Source: Aestuariibacter sp. A3R04
GTDB lineage: Bacteria > Pseudomonadota > Gammaproteobacteria > Enterobacterales > Alteromonadaceae
Direction: 5' to 3'
NCBI RefSeq assembly: GCF_018860805.1
Contig: NZ_JAHKQR010000001.1
Coordinates: forward strand, 62,001-126,000
DNA: 64,000 nucleotides
In this document: positions 37,567 through 46,351 of the stretch, one piece after another
Layout: every line of letters starts with the position of its first letter
Numbering within the stretch: the stretch's first letter is position 1
Position numbers and translations under genes: made by a program
The notes under the pieces: generated by a model
The model's database searches: none
Told to the model about the DNA's origin: nothing
What the model saw: the letters and a program-made list of their open reading frames with translations, nothing else

Positions 37567-37905
37567 TTAGTTTCGCCTGATGGGCCTTTTCGGCATGCGG
37601 CTGCGTTTGCCATCGAAGAAGGCCAATACCCTGAACCAATAGAGTGATTCTTCATAACCTAGGCTATGCGTTGGGCGTGCTGGCGGGATGAGCCCTAGTT
37701 TACGTCCTAGGCTGACAATCACGTAGAACGTGAGTTTTAGCGTCAGCCACGGGGCGAGAACCACCAATGTCGTCAGGCAATATCGAGTAAGTGCGTAGCC
37801 TATGCCATGAGGCTGTTCGAGTAGGGCAATGCCAATACACCAGCCAAGGCCTGCCAGCATGGCTATTGGAAAGGTAATGGGGGCGAGTCGCATCATCAGT
37901 TGCAT
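37567..37905 (-). CDS. small membrane protein downstream of the integrase
   Basis: 112 residues from the ATG at 37905, chosen because GGAGGGCG lies just before it; an upstream in-frame start would overlap the integrase end. Residues ~5-65 hold two or three hydrophobic helices (APITFPIAMLAGLGWCIGIA, then TTLVVLAPWLTLKLTFYV), and the tail is basic (RSRMPKRPIRRN). I do not recognise the family. It follows the integrase stop by a base, so it is transcribed with it. A role in mobility or entry exclusion is possible but unsupported. Confidence 0.6.
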   Translation of the reverse strand: MQLMMRLAPITFPIAMLAGLGWCIGIALLEQPHGIGYALTRYCLTTLVVLAPWLTLKLTFYVIVSLGRKLGLIPPARPTHSLGYEESLYWFRVLAFFDGKRSRMPKRPIRRN

Positions 37906-37906
37906 G

Positions 37907-39156
37907 TTAACGCCCTCCTGTGTTGTGCTGTGAAGGGTGCTCAAAGTTCACCAGCGGTTCAACCACATCAGCTACGGTTTGATGGGCAATACGGCGCTCT
38001 TCAAAGTAATCGTGTCGGTCGTAGATGCCCTCAACGCCTTTTAGCTTATGGTTAAGACAGCGTTCGGCCACGTTGCCTGCAATGCCCAAAGAGGCGGCAA
38101 GGCTGCGAAAGGTGCGGCGCAAATCGTGTACGGTGAAGTGTTCAAGCTTGCCCATTTTATTGGGTGGCTGCTTTTTGCGCCCAGGCTCGCGACCAAACAA
38201 CTTAGAAATGGCGCGGTTCAGTGTATCTGGCCCCATATGTGGACGGTGGCTTGCTCGTCTGGCTGGGAAAACATAAGGCGATCCACAAGCACGGATTTGC
38301 AGCTCGTTAAACCAGGTAATGGCTTGGCGCGGTAAGGGGATGCTGATCGGCACGCCAGTTTTACTACGTTCTTTGGGTAGGTCCCATACGCCCGTGGTTA
38401 AGTCCATTTCACGCCACATGGCTTCACATAGTTCGCTTTTGCGCACGCCCAACACCAAAAACAGGCAGCAAGCGAGGTAGTTGTCGCGGCCAAAGCTATT
38501 GATCTGGGTATGAAACACGCTAAAGGCGTAGTGAATTTCCTCTTTGCTGAGCATCCTGTCTTTACTGGACTCCACGCCACCGGCATCGTCCACGGTAAAT
38601 GCTGCGGCTGGGTTGTTCAGCGTTAAGTCGAGCTTTATCGCATGTCGAAACAGCTGCTTCATGTACATCAAGGTATCGTTGGCAATGGTAGGGCGGTTAC
38701 TTTCTCGAATGCGCTCTAATACTTCGCGTACGTCACGTGCAGTCACCTCAGCAATACACTTAATGCCAATGACAGGGCTTATGTCTTTGGTGTAAACCCG
38801 ATACGGAATCTTGGGATGCTTTAGTCGTCTACTCAGATCGGTTCGATACCAGTCATGGAACAGTTGATCCACGGTTTCAATGTCAGGTAACTCGATTTTC
38901 TGTTTTTCTAGAAGAGGATCATGCCGTCACGTACTTCTTTTCGAAAATAAGCCGCGGCAATTCGAGCGTCTGCCAACGACATCAAAGGAAATTGCCCCAA
39001 GGTTGCTTCTCGTCTTCCTTTGGCTGTGGTGTAGCGGATCATCCAATAAGGCGAGCCCTGTTTGCGGACGCAAAAGTATAGCCCTTCACCATCTGAATAT
39101 TTTTTGGGGTCGGCTTTGCTGTATGCAATAACCTGTTTTGCTGTGAGTTTTCCCAT
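37907..39156 (-). pseudogene. tyrosine integrase of the island, frameshifted
   Basis: P4-type tyrosine integrase. The first frame (39156 to ~38908) is the N-terminal DUF4102-like arm-binding domain (ITAYSK-like start, then LYFCVRKQGSPYWMIRY and LADARIAAAYF). The second frame continues with LLEKQKIELPDIETVDQLF and the catalytic domain: VRKSELC (Arg I), TVHDLRRTFRSLAASLGI (His-x-x-Arg) and CLNHKLKGVEGIYDRHDY (Tyr). One base is missing near 38910-38920; restoring it gives 416 residues. Catalytic residues are all present, so only the frame is broken. It lies directly beside the yicC 3' end, as an integrase of this insertion should. A sequencing error cannot be ruled out. Confidence 0.85.
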
Positions 39157-39200
39157 GTTTACTCCATAGTTGCTGAAATAATGGAGGGGGCAATAATGGC

Positions 39201-39353
39201 TGCCCACCACCGATTTGCTTATTGAATCAGCAGCTAACCTGTTGTGGTGGCGAGTTAAATGCGAAAATTGGGTAACTTACTGCCCACCAATTTGCTCACC
39301 GCAAAATGCTTATTGAGCAAAAATGAGGGGACTGCCCACCATTCTGCCCACCA
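39201..39353 (+). repeat. right-end TGCCCACCA motifs, putative integrase arm sites
   Basis: TGCCCACCA occurs at 39201, 39281, 39333 and 39345, with the last two starts 12 bases apart exactly as in the left-end pair. CAAAAATG precedes both pairs by 6-7 bases. They lie between the integrase start and the yicC end. The remaining bases of 39157-39471 hold the integrase ribosome site and the yicC terminator. Confidence 0.65.
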
Positions 39354-39400
39354 CTAAACAGGTAGTTGGTAACGGACATCTGCAAACCGATTTGGACGGG

Positions 39401-39443
39401 AAAAATAAAAAAGCCCTGTATTTACAAGCAAATAACAGGGCTT
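39401..39443 (-). terminator. terminator of yicC
   Basis: Stem AAGCCCTGT (39411-39419) / ACAGGGCTT (39435-39443). Read on the minus strand, it is followed by a T-rich tract (39401-39410). It lies 29 bases beyond the yicC stop codon and inside the island's right arm, so it came with the island. Confidence 0.85.
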
Positions 39444-39471
39444 CTAAGACATTCTTGGACGGGTAAAAAAA

Positions 39472-39498
39472 CTATTCGATGTTTTGGATCTGCTCTCT
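39472..39498 (-). other. right island attachment site at the 3' end of yicC (attR)
   Basis: The last codons of the intact yicC (EQIQNIE and stop) contain ATCTGCTC (39488-39495, plus-strand reading), which is also found in the displaced remnant at 12768-12775. The island and yicC therefore meet here, with the coding sequence kept whole. Confidence 0.72.
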
Positions 39499-40335
39499 CA
39501 TCTGCTCAATCAACACTTTCAGTTCAACTGCCGATTGGGTAATTTCACTGTTGATGGATTTTGAGCCCAAAGTATTCGATTCGCGGTTAAATTCCTGCAT
39601 CATAAAATCGAGTCTACGGCCGCACGCACCGCCTTTTTTGAGGATGTTACGGGTTTCTTTTACGTGGGCATTTAGGCGGTCGAGTTCTTCTGCTACATCA
39701 ATTTTTTGTGCCAGCATTACCATTTCTTGCTCAAAACGACCGGCATCCAGTTCAACTTTCGCTTCTTCAAAACGGCTTTGAATTTTTTCTCGTTGCCATT
39801 CCATAATGGCGGGCATCTTCTCGCCAACAAAAGCCACTTCTTTTTCGATACCGTCAAGACGCTGTTCAATCATCGCTTTTAACGCATCGCCTTCAGTGGC
39901 TCTTGCTTCAATAAATTGGCGTAAGGTTTCGTCAAAGGCGGCAAGCATATCACCTTGAATGGCATCCATGTCGGCTTCTTCGGCGGCAATCACGCCCGGC
40001 CAGCGCAGTACATCTAATGGGTTCACGCCAGTAGACTGTCCATGAGACTGTACCCAATCGGCGGCATGCATGACTTCTTTGGCCAGCGTTTCATTTAAAT
40101 TCAACTTGGTAACGGCGGCATCGTTAGCGTTAAAGCGCAAGGCGCACTCTACTTTTCCACGCTGTAATTTCTTGCGAAAACGTTCCCGTAAAACAGGTTC
40201 TAAAGAGCGAAATTGCTCCGGCAGGCGAAAATAGGTTTCTAAAAAGCGCTGGTTCACCGAACGCACTTCCCAAACTGCCGTACCCCAATCTTTTTTCACT
40301 TCGTTGCGGGCGAACGCCGTCATACTATAAATCAT
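39472..40335 (-). CDS. yicC: YicC family protein (endoribonuclease-associated)
   Basis: 287 residues from the ATG at 40335. AGGAGG sits six bases before it, so the earlier ATG at 40341, which abuts that site, is unlikely. The sequence is full-length YicC: MTAFARNE, VRSVNQRFLETYFRLPE, ADWVQSHG, and a C-terminal DUF1732 part (RRLDFMMQEFNRESNTLGSK) ending QIQNIE. E. coli YicC has been linked to RNA decay, including of the small RNA RyhB. The 3' end is the insertion target of the adjacent island, whose integration leaves the protein complete. Confidence 0.93.
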   Translation of the reverse strand: MIYSMTAFARNEVKKDWGTAVWEVRSVNQRFLETYFRLPEQFRSLEPVLRERFRKKLQRGKVECALRFNANDAAVTKLNLNETLAKEVMHAADWVQSHGQSTGVNPLDVLRWPGVIAAEEADMDAIQGDMLAAFDETLRQFIEARATEGDALKAMIEQRLDGIEKEVAFVGEKMPAIMEWQREKIQSRFEEAKVELDAGRFEQEMVMLAQKIDVAEELDRLNAHVKETRNILKKGGACGRRLDFMMQEFNRESNTLGSKSINSEITQSAVELKVLIEQMREQIQNIE

Positions 40336-40589
40336 ACACATCCTCCTAACGGATTTATGTCTAGTTTACGCAGATAACCGCCAGTTGTCAGCGTTAACCT
40401 GTTGAGGATGCACTGGACAACGAGTAGCGCCGTCGATGACGAAAGATAAACCTGGCATTAGGATCGGCTTGATTAAATATATGCACATAGCCATTGAACA
40501 CCTTATTTAACACGTTTATGCTTTCATAGAATTTAATTTGTAGTCCAGTACATTGAGTGGTGCTGGAGAAGTAACTCAAGGACGTGTGT

Positions 40590-42530
40590 ATGTTAATCCG
40601 TTCGCTAGTCGCGTTATTTTCGCTGTTAAGCCTTTCATTTTCTGTCCAGGCTGATTTTTCCGTTCAGGACATTGCCCAAAAATACACTTATCAACAAGCA
40701 AAACTGTCGCCCGACGGAACCAAAATGGCTGTTGCTGTTATTCACAATGGGGTTCGCAACCTCATGGTGTTTAACATGTCAGATTTTTCCTCAATAGGAG
40801 GCCTCGGCCTTGGTTCACGTGGTGAGGTCGGTGATTTTTACTGGGGTAATAACGAGCGCATCGTGTTGGAAATTTGGCGTCGCGCACCTTGGCAGGCTGA
40901 ACCCTCCTTTTACGGCGAACTGTATGCCGTGAACTACGATGGTTCACGTGGTGAGCTGATATACGGTTTCTCGGTAGCTGAACGCTCAGACACAAAAATT
41001 CAACGTAAAAAACAAACCGATGGTTGGGCGAGAATTATTAGCACATTACCTGGCAATGACCGGGAAATTCTCATTTCTTCAGAGCCGCATTCTCGAGGGG
41101 GCGAACGTTTCGCTTCGGTACATAAGCTGGATATCTACACGGGCTCATTGCGGGCACAAATCACCAAAGCGCCAGCGCAGCGGGCTTCTTTTTTTACAGA
41201 TAAAGCCGGTAATCTCGTTATGGCGACGGGTATCAACGCGAACGATGATGAATTGGTGTTTCGCCGACAAGGCGATGAGTGGGTAGAGGTATCCAATGAA
41301 TTTGGCGAAGGCTTTTGGCCAGTGGCATTAACCGATGACGCCAGTTCAGCAATTTATCTGGATAACTACAGGCAGGACAAAATTGGTTTGTTCAGCATGG
41401 ATCTCAAAACCGGTGAACGAAAAGAGATTTACACCGATGAAGTGGTGTCCTTGCAGCAGGTAAACGTAACCACAGATAAAACATCTGCCTACGCTATTCG
41501 GGTTGATGACGGACGTCCTGCTTATTTAGTATTCGACAGTGCTGGTGAAGAAGCGAAAATATTTAAGAGCTTGTTGGGCACGCTTCCGGGTTACAGCGTA
41601 CATATTGCCAGTCGATCTGAAGATGGCAATTTGTGGATTATATACGCTACCAACGATATCGATGCCGGTACGTTTTACCTGTATGACAAAAAGAAAAACA
41701 AAATAAGCCAGTTGTTTGCCAATATGGATCATATCTCAATTGATGATTTCTCTGAATCTACACCAATCAGCTTTACCGCGTCGGACGATAAAACGATTCA
41801 CGGCTTTGTGACTTACCCGGTCAGCATGAAAGAAGGGGAAAAAGTGCCTTTGGTGACTTTGGTTCACGGCGGACCCCATGGCGTTAGAGACTACTGGGCA
41901 TTCGACCGTGAAGTACAATTACTGGCCAATCAAGGATACGCAGTATTACAGGTTAACTACCGTGGTTCTGGTGGTTATGGAGCCGAATACCAGGAATCGG
42001 GTTACAAGCACTGGGGTGATAGAATTCAGCAAGACATTATTGAAGGTACGCGATTTATCATTGAACAGGGTAAGGTAGATGGAAGTAAAGTGTGTATTAT
42101 GGGGGCCAGCTTTGGTGGTTATGCCTCTGTGATGTCTGCCACAATGGCACCTGATTTGTTTAAGTGTGCCGTTGCTACTGCAGGCGTATACGACTTAAAC
42201 CTTATGCTTACTACCGGAGATATCACCGAATTTCTTTCTGGTGATGCTTACCTGGAAAAAGTGCTAGGTACTGATCACGCTCAACTTACTGCATTCTCCC
42301 CTGTCACACATGTGCAAAAATTGTCAGGACCTGTATTAATTGCTCACGGGTCGCGTGACCGCAGGGTTCCTGTTGAACATGCGGAGAAATTAAGAGACGC
42401 CCTTAAAGCGGCAGGAAAACCGTATCAGTGGTTTGTTGAAGATACCGAAACCCACGGTTTCTACGATGAAGATAATCGGGCTAGATATTACCAGACAGTG
42501 GTGAATTTCTTGCGAAGCAACTTGAACTAG
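40590..42530 (+). CDS. S9 family prolyl oligopeptidase-like peptidase
   Basis: 646 residues with a signal peptide (RSLVALFSLLSLSFSVQA/D), so it acts in the periplasm. A beta-propeller-like region is followed by the alpha/beta-hydrolase peptidase domain with HGGPHG (oxyanion), GASFGG (Ser nucleophile near 505), SRDRRVP (Asp near 588) and THGFYDE (His near 620). It cleaves short peptides, often after proline or as a dipeptidyl/acylaminoacyl peptidase. I use the ATG at 40590, eight bases after AAGGA, in place of an upstream GTG. It ends in a strong terminator. Confidence 0.9.
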   Translation: MLIRSLVALFSLLSLSFSVQADFSVQDIAQKYTYQQAKLSPDGTKMAVAVIHNGVRNLMVFNMSDFSSIGGLGLGSRGEVGDFYWGNNERIVLEIWRRAPWQAEPSFYGELYAVNYDGSRGELIYGFSVAERSDTKIQRKKQTDGWARIISTLPGNDREILISSEPHSRGGERFASVHKLDIYTGSLRAQITKAPAQRASFFTDKAGNLVMATGINANDDELVFRRQGDEWVEVSNEFGEGFWPVALTDDASSAIYLDNYRQDKIGLFSMDLKTGERKEIYTDEVVSLQQVNVTTDKTSAYAIRVDDGRPAYLVFDSAGEEAKIFKSLLGTLPGYSVHIASRSEDGNLWIIYATNDIDAGTFYLYDKKKNKISQLFANMDHISIDDFSESTPISFTASDDKTIHGFVTYPVSMKEGEKVPLVTLVHGGPHGVRDYWAFDREVQLLANQGYAVLQVNYRGSGGYGAEYQESGYKHWGDRIQQDIIEGTRFIIEQGKVDGSKVCIMGASFGGYASVMSATMAPDLFKCAVATAGVYDLNLMLTTGDITEFLSGDAYLEKVLGTDHAQLTAFSPVTHVQKLSGPVLIAHGSRDRRVPVEHAEKLRDALKAAGKPYQWFVEDTETHGFYDEDNRARYYQTVVNFLRSNLN

Positions 42531-42536
42531 TTGGTC

Positions 42537-42560
42537 AAACGCCGCTTCTGCGGCGTTTTT
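42537..42560 (+). terminator. terminator after the S9 peptidase
   Basis: AACGCCGC / GCGGCGTT stem with a TTCT loop and a T run. Confidence 0.9.
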
Positions 42561-42617
42561 CCTTTAAGTTTTTAAGAACGCCGCTCACTAACATTCAATT
42601 TCTCTTCTTGTTTGCGT

Positions 42618-42623
42618 TATAAT
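42618..42623 (+). promoter_or_regulatory. -10 element before rph
   Basis: TATAAT lies about 50 bases before the rph start. No good -35 was found at the expected position, so the promoter strength is uncertain. Confidence 0.45.
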
Positions 42624-42671
42624 TGCCGCTGTTTAATTGATGCAGTTATTTTACCCTTTCAGGAGACTCCT

Positions 42672-43385
42672 ATGCGTCCAAGCGGCAGAACCGCCAGTCA
42701 AATTCGCCCTGTTACTATTACCCGTAACTACACATGTCATGCAGAAGGTTCGGTACTAGTAGAATTTGGAAACACCAAAGTGCTGTGCAACGCGACAGTG
42801 GAAGAAGGTGTTCCCCGTTTTATGAAAGGGCAAGGAAAGGGGTGGATTACCGCTGAGTACAGTATGTTGCCGCGGGCAACGCATACACGTAGTGCTCGGG
42901 AAGCCGCGCGGGGTAAACAAGGGGGGCGCACGCTGGAAATTCAACGCCTTATCGCGCGCTCTTTGCGCGCAGCCGTAGATCTAAAACTTCTTGGTGAGAA
43001 CACGATTACTCTCGATTGTGACGTGATTCAGGCCGACGGTGGAACGCGTACCGCGTCTATTACGGGTGCATGTGTGGCCCTGGTCGATGCGCTTACTCAT
43101 ATGAGAAGTAAAGGCATCATCAAAACTAACCCGTTGAAATTTATGGTCGCGGCGCTATCTGTGGGGATCCACGAAGGCACGCCTATCGCTGACTTGGAGT
43201 ACACGGAAGATTCTACTGCAGAAACCGATATGAATGTGGTCATGACTGAAACCGGGCAACTTATTGAAGTTCAGGGAACGGCAGAAGGCGACCCCTTCAC
43301 CTTTGATGAAATGAATGAAATGCTGGACATTGCCAAACACGGCCTGCGTGAATTATTTGATATTCAAAAAGCGGCGTTGGCATAA
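42672..43385 (+). CDS. rph: ribonuclease PH
   Basis: 237 residues from the ATG at 42672, preceded by CAGGAGACTCCT; a longer frame starts at 42612 but adds no family sequence. Phosphorolytic 3'-5' exoribonuclease that trims tRNA 3' ends. Signature blocks are [28 protein letters not shown] and [11 protein letters not shown]. The length equals the E. coli protein. The order rph-pyrE, with yicC nearby in the opposite direction, is the standard gammaproteobacterial layout. Confidence 0.96.
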   Translation: MRPSGRTASQIRPVTITRNYTCHAEGSVLVEFGNTKVLCNATVEEGVPRFMKGQGKGWITAEYSMLPRATHTRSAREAARGKQGGRTLEIQRLIARSLRAAVDLKLLGENTITLDCDVIQADGGTRTASITGACVALVDALTHMRSKGIIKTNPLKFMVAALSVGIHEGTPIADLEYTEDSTAETDMNVVMTETGQLIEVQGTAEGDPFTFDEMNEMLDIAKHGLRELFDIQKAALA

Positions 43386-43394
43386 GAGGCCCTT

Positions 43395-44036
43395 ATGAAA
43401 CCATTTAAGCGAGAATTTATTGAATTCGCGATAGCCAGGGGCGTACTCAGGTTTGGCGAATTTACGCTGAAAAGCGGGCGCACCAGTCCGTATTTTTTTA
43501 ATGCAGGGTTGTTCAACCGCGGTGGAGACCTGGCTAAATTAGGGCGTTATTACGCTGCTGCATTGGCAGATGCCGCCATTCCGTTTGACGTGCTGTTTGG
43601 ACCTGCTTACAAAGGTATCCCCATTGCAACAACAACCGCTGTGGCCCTCGCCGATCATCATGATATGGATATGCCTTATTGCTTTAATCGCAAAGAAGCC
43701 AAAGATCATGGAGAAGGCGGCAATCTTGTTGGCAGCCCGCTAAACGGGCGGATCATGCTGGTAGATGACGTGATTACGGCAGGTACCGCTATCCGCGAGT
43801 CAATGGCATTAATAGAGCAAAACAATGCCATTCTTGCAGGTGTATTAATTGCACTCGACCGTCAGGAACGGGGTAAAGGTGAGTTGTCAGCCATACAAGA
43901 AGTTGAGCGAGACTTTAATACCCAGGTGGTAAGCATTGTGTCGCTGACGGATGTTATTGAGTACCTCGAGGAAAGTGGTACCCATGGTGAGCATATGGCA
44001 GATATCAAAGCTTATCGTGAGCAATATGGCATCTGA
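43395..44036 (+). CDS. pyrE: orotate phosphoribosyltransferase
   Basis: 213 residues, typical for PyrE. It converts orotate and PRPP to OMP in pyrimidine synthesis. Visible motifs are [33 protein letters not shown] (flexible loop with the catalytic Lys) and the PRPP site [10 protein letters not shown]. It lies nine bases after rph, so the two are an operon. The next small gene overlaps or abuts its end. Confidence 0.96.
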   Translation: MKPFKREFIEFAIARGVLRFGEFTLKSGRTSPYFFNAGLFNRGGDLAKLGRYYAAALADAAIPFDVLFGPAYKGIPIATTTAVALADHHDMDMPYCFNRKEAKDHGEGGNLVGSPLNGRIMLVDDVITAGTAIRESMALIEQNNAILAGVLIALDRQERGKGELSAIQEVERDFNTQVVSIVSLTDVIEYLEESGTHGEHMADIKAYREQYGI

Positions 44037-44037
44037 G

Positions 44038-44286
44038 ATGTTGAATAAAGAAGGAACCGCTGATCATGAGCTCGACGCCCTTGGTTTGCGGTGTCCTGAG
44101 CCTGTGATGATGATAAGGTTACAGGTTCGTAAAATGGCAGAGGGCGAAACTCTGTTAGTGACTGCCGACGACCCTTCTACTGCCCGGGATATTCCCAGCT
44201 TCTGTCGGTTTATGGAGCATACCCTTGTCGCTTCACAAACCGACAACATGCCCTATTGGTATCTGATCAAAAAAGGGCGGAATTAG
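44038..44286 (+). CDS. tusA: TusA family sulfur carrier protein
   Basis: 82 residues from the ATG at 44038, just after the pyrE stop; an ATG at 44026, overlapping pyrE, is an alternative. The active-site block [16 protein letters not shown] holds the acceptor cysteine of TusA, which passes sulfur from IscS toward tRNA 2-thiouridine synthesis. The length matches E. coli TusA (81). It is part of the rph-pyrE operon here. Confidence 0.9.
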   Translation: MLNKEGTADHELDALGLRCPEPVMMIRLQVRKMAEGETLLVTADDPSTARDIPSFCRFMEHTLVASQTDNMPYWYLIKKGRN

Positions 44287-44289
44287 TTC

Positions 44290-44460
44290 TTAATTCCGCT
44301 CCGTTAGTGCTTGGATCAGCAATCGCTGTAACCTGGCTTTGTCCTTTACATCCACACCGTGAATATCACTGATATGCAGTACTTTCCGGCGCAGCATTTG
44401 TTTGATCATATCTTCGTCCAACTGAACGGCAATTCTGGTTTTATTCATTGAACCATGCAT
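44290..44460 (-). CDS. unrecognised 56-residue basic protein, second gene of a Fur-type operon
   Basis: 56 residues from ATG 44460 (MHGSMNKTRIAVQLDEDM), or from an internal ATG at 44448. It has a charged helical C-terminus (KDKARLQRLLIQALTERN) and a RIAVQLDEDM start that recalls ribbon-helix-helix or CopG-like DNA-binding proteins, but I cannot assign a family. Its ATG overlaps the stop of the upstream gene by one base (TAATG), so it is translationally coupled to it. The two are likely expressed under iron limitation. Confidence 0.55.
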   Translation of the reverse strand: MHGSMNKTRIAVQLDEDMIKQMLRRKVLHISDIHGVDVKDKARLQRLLIQALTERN

Positions 44461-44918
44461 TAGTGTAGTTGCCGGTGGCGGTAGGTTTCGCGTTCGTAGC
44501 AGGCTGCCGCATGGGCGAGTGTGTTGTCTATGGTATGGATCAACATCAGAATATCGTAGTGACAAGCAAATAACGGTGCAATGCCTCGCAGTTGCTGTTG
44601 TGCGCCATTCAGGCAATTTGCAGCTTCTGCACACTCTGCATTGCTGGCAAAGTGATTGGCCAGATGCATGGCAATGTTGCCAAAAATACTGAGATCCTGC
44701 TTGGTAACAACCTCAGATTGATCCGGCTTTTGAAGCGACAAAACCACAGCATGGGCTATTTCAAAGGCTTGCTTACTGGCTTCCAGGGCTTTTTGATGCA
44801 GCCCTTCGCCAGCGTATTGCAGTGCTGCCTCAACTTGTTGAAGCCGGTGTTGTCTTGCTTGTTCGGGGTGAAGTTGAAGCCACTTTCTGTATACTGGACA
44901 TAAATATTCTGTTTTCAT
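44460..44918 (-). CDS. unrecognised helical protein behind a Fur box
   Basis: 152 residues from the ATG at 44918, preceded by AGGAGGTGCG; a longer frame begins upstream but crosses the Fur box. The protein is predicted to be helical and soluble, with six cysteines (first CPVY near 7, others in NAECAEAANC and FACHY) and several histidines, which could bind metal. No family recognised. The perfect Fur palindrome upstream indicates repression by Fe-Fur, so it is probably an iron-starvation gene. Confidence 0.6.
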   Translation of the reverse strand: MKTEYLCPVYRKWLQLHPEQARQHRLQQVEAALQYAGEGLHQKALEASKQAFEIAHAVVLSLQKPDQSEVVTKQDLSIFGNIAMHLANHFASNAECAEAANCLNGAQQQLRGIAPLFACHYDILMLIHTIDNTLAHAAACYERETYRHRQLH

Positions 44919-44952
44919 CTTACGCACCTCCTGATCATCAAAATAATGCAAA

Positions 44953-44967
44953 TGATAATTATTATCA
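44953..44967. promoter_or_regulatory. Fur box
   Basis: TGATAATTATTATCA matches the 7-1-7 Fur consensus TGATAATNATTATCA in all 14 defined positions. It lies 35 bases upstream of the start codon of the leftward gene at 44460-44918, in the only gap before the next gene. Confidence 0.85.
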
Positions 44968-44995
44968 AATAAAATTGCGTTATCCGATTCGCGTT

Positions 44996-45580
44996 TTAAA
45001 ATTGGTCGGAGATAAACCATAAAAGCACAATGAGCAGTGTAAGGGCGACGATGGCTTTGGCTTTGTAGCGTCTGATTAGTGATTCGGCGCGATCGCCACC
45101 GTAATAGACAGCGAGAGCCAGACCAAAATAGCGTAACGATCTGGCAATGACCGTGGCCAGCAGAAAGAGTAAAAGGGAGTATTGGGTGGCACCAGCGGCT
45201 AACATGGCGATTTGAAATGGAATAGGCGCCACGCCTAATGTCATGACAAACCAAAACCCCTGGCTCTCCATTTTACTTTTAACACTTTCAAATTGTTCTG
45301 GTGAAGCGAAAGTTTGGATAATCCAGTCGCCGACTATATCAAAGAGGTAGTAACCCAGGGCATAGCCAAAAAGCGCACCAACAACACAGCCGAGTGTGGC
45401 CATGAGTGCAATCGACCACAGTTTTTCCCGGCGGGCCTGCATTAGTGGAATCAATACAGCTTCCAATGGAATGGGAACAATGGTGGATTCAAGAAAAGAC
45501 GCCAATGTGATGCCTTTTAACATGTGTTTTGAATCCACCATTTTGCTGGTGGTGTGCTTAAGCTTTTTCGATATGCCCAT
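44996..45580 (-). CDS. YqaA/DedA-like membrane protein (VTT domain)
   Basis: 194 residues from the ATG at 45580, preceded by CAGGAAAAA; an upstream ATG at 45634 without a ribosome site would add 18 residues. Several membrane helices carry the SNARE-associated/VTT pattern (FLESTIVPIPLEAVLIPLMQ, then APIPFQIAMLAAG). DedA-family proteins help in lipid scrambling or membrane homeostasis. It is single-copy here, downstream of nothing obvious, and its end is 29 bases from the Fur box of the next operon. Confidence 0.78.
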   Translation of the reverse strand: MGISKKLKHTTSKMVDSKHMLKGITLASFLESTIVPIPLEAVLIPLMQARREKLWSIALMATLGCVVGALFGYALGYYLFDIVGDWIIQTFASPEQFESVKSKMESQGFWFVMTLGVAPIPFQIAMLAAGATQYSLLLFLLATVIARSLRYFGLALAVYYGGDRAESLIRRYKAKAIVALTLLIVLLWFISDQF

Positions 45581-45796
45581 TTTTTCCTGCTGGTGCTCTG
45601 CAACTTTACCGTCACTAATAATAAGGTTGGTCATCCACGATGACCCGACAGAAATATGAAGTCATGCTGACATTCCCTTTATACGTCCTGGAGAAGGTGA
45701 AGTGGATCAACGGTCGTATCCCCTATTGTTGATGCAAAGGACAATGTTGAGGATACAAATCAATATTTCCGTACAAGTTTTTTTAACGACCTTAAA

Positions 45797-46351
45797 TCAG
45801 GAAGAGACTTCTCCAAGCAGTACTGTGTAGTCTCCACTTTGCAACGTGAAGCGAAGGGTTCCGGTTCGGGTTTTGGTTTCTGTCGCTTCGGACAGTAGCT
45901 GATAGTAAACATTTTGATGCAGGCGTGCCCATAAATTTCGCCTGACATTAACGTATGGGATGGCACTGTTGTCCGACGCGGAAAATCTCAATTCAACGGG
46001 ATGATTGTTGCCAACTACTACGCGGTCGTCCTGCAGGGTGTTTAGTACTAGTTTCTTGTCTTCCCATTGCCAACCAGCAATAATAAAGGGGACGTCTTGC
46101 ACTCGGATGCCAACTTTCTCCACTGGCGTGACCAGGAAGTAATCATTACCTTCTTTTTTAAGTACAGATGAAAACAGATTGACGAGAGATGCGCGGGATA
46201 TGGGGCTTTGGTTGTAATGCCACTGCCCGGATCGGTCAATGACAATATCGATGTCGCCGCAAAATGGCGGGTTCCAGTTTTCAACTGGGGGGAGTTCGCG
46301 TACTTTGTCAGTACGCGAACCAAGCTGTTTCTGTAGTCGGTTAATATCCAT
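45797..46351 (-). CDS. DUF1285 family protein
   Basis: 184 residues (ATG 46351; a TTG at 46360 is possible). It has the DUF1285 block: PPVENWNPPFCGDIDIVIDR, then SLVNLFSSVLKKE and LVTPVEKVGIRVQDVPF. It starts inside the end of the DUF3014 gene, so the two are coupled. Function unknown in all species I know. There is no signal peptide. Confidence 0.8.
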   Translation of the reverse strand: MDINRLQKQLGSRTDKVRELPPVENWNPPFCGDIDIVIDRSGQWHYNQSPISRASLVNLFSSVLKKEGNDYFLVTPVEKVGIRVQDVPFIIAGWQWEDKKLVLNTLQDDRVVVGNNHPVELRFSASDNSAIPYVNVRRNLWARLHQNVYYQLLSEATETKTRTGTLRFTLQSGDYTVLLGEVSS

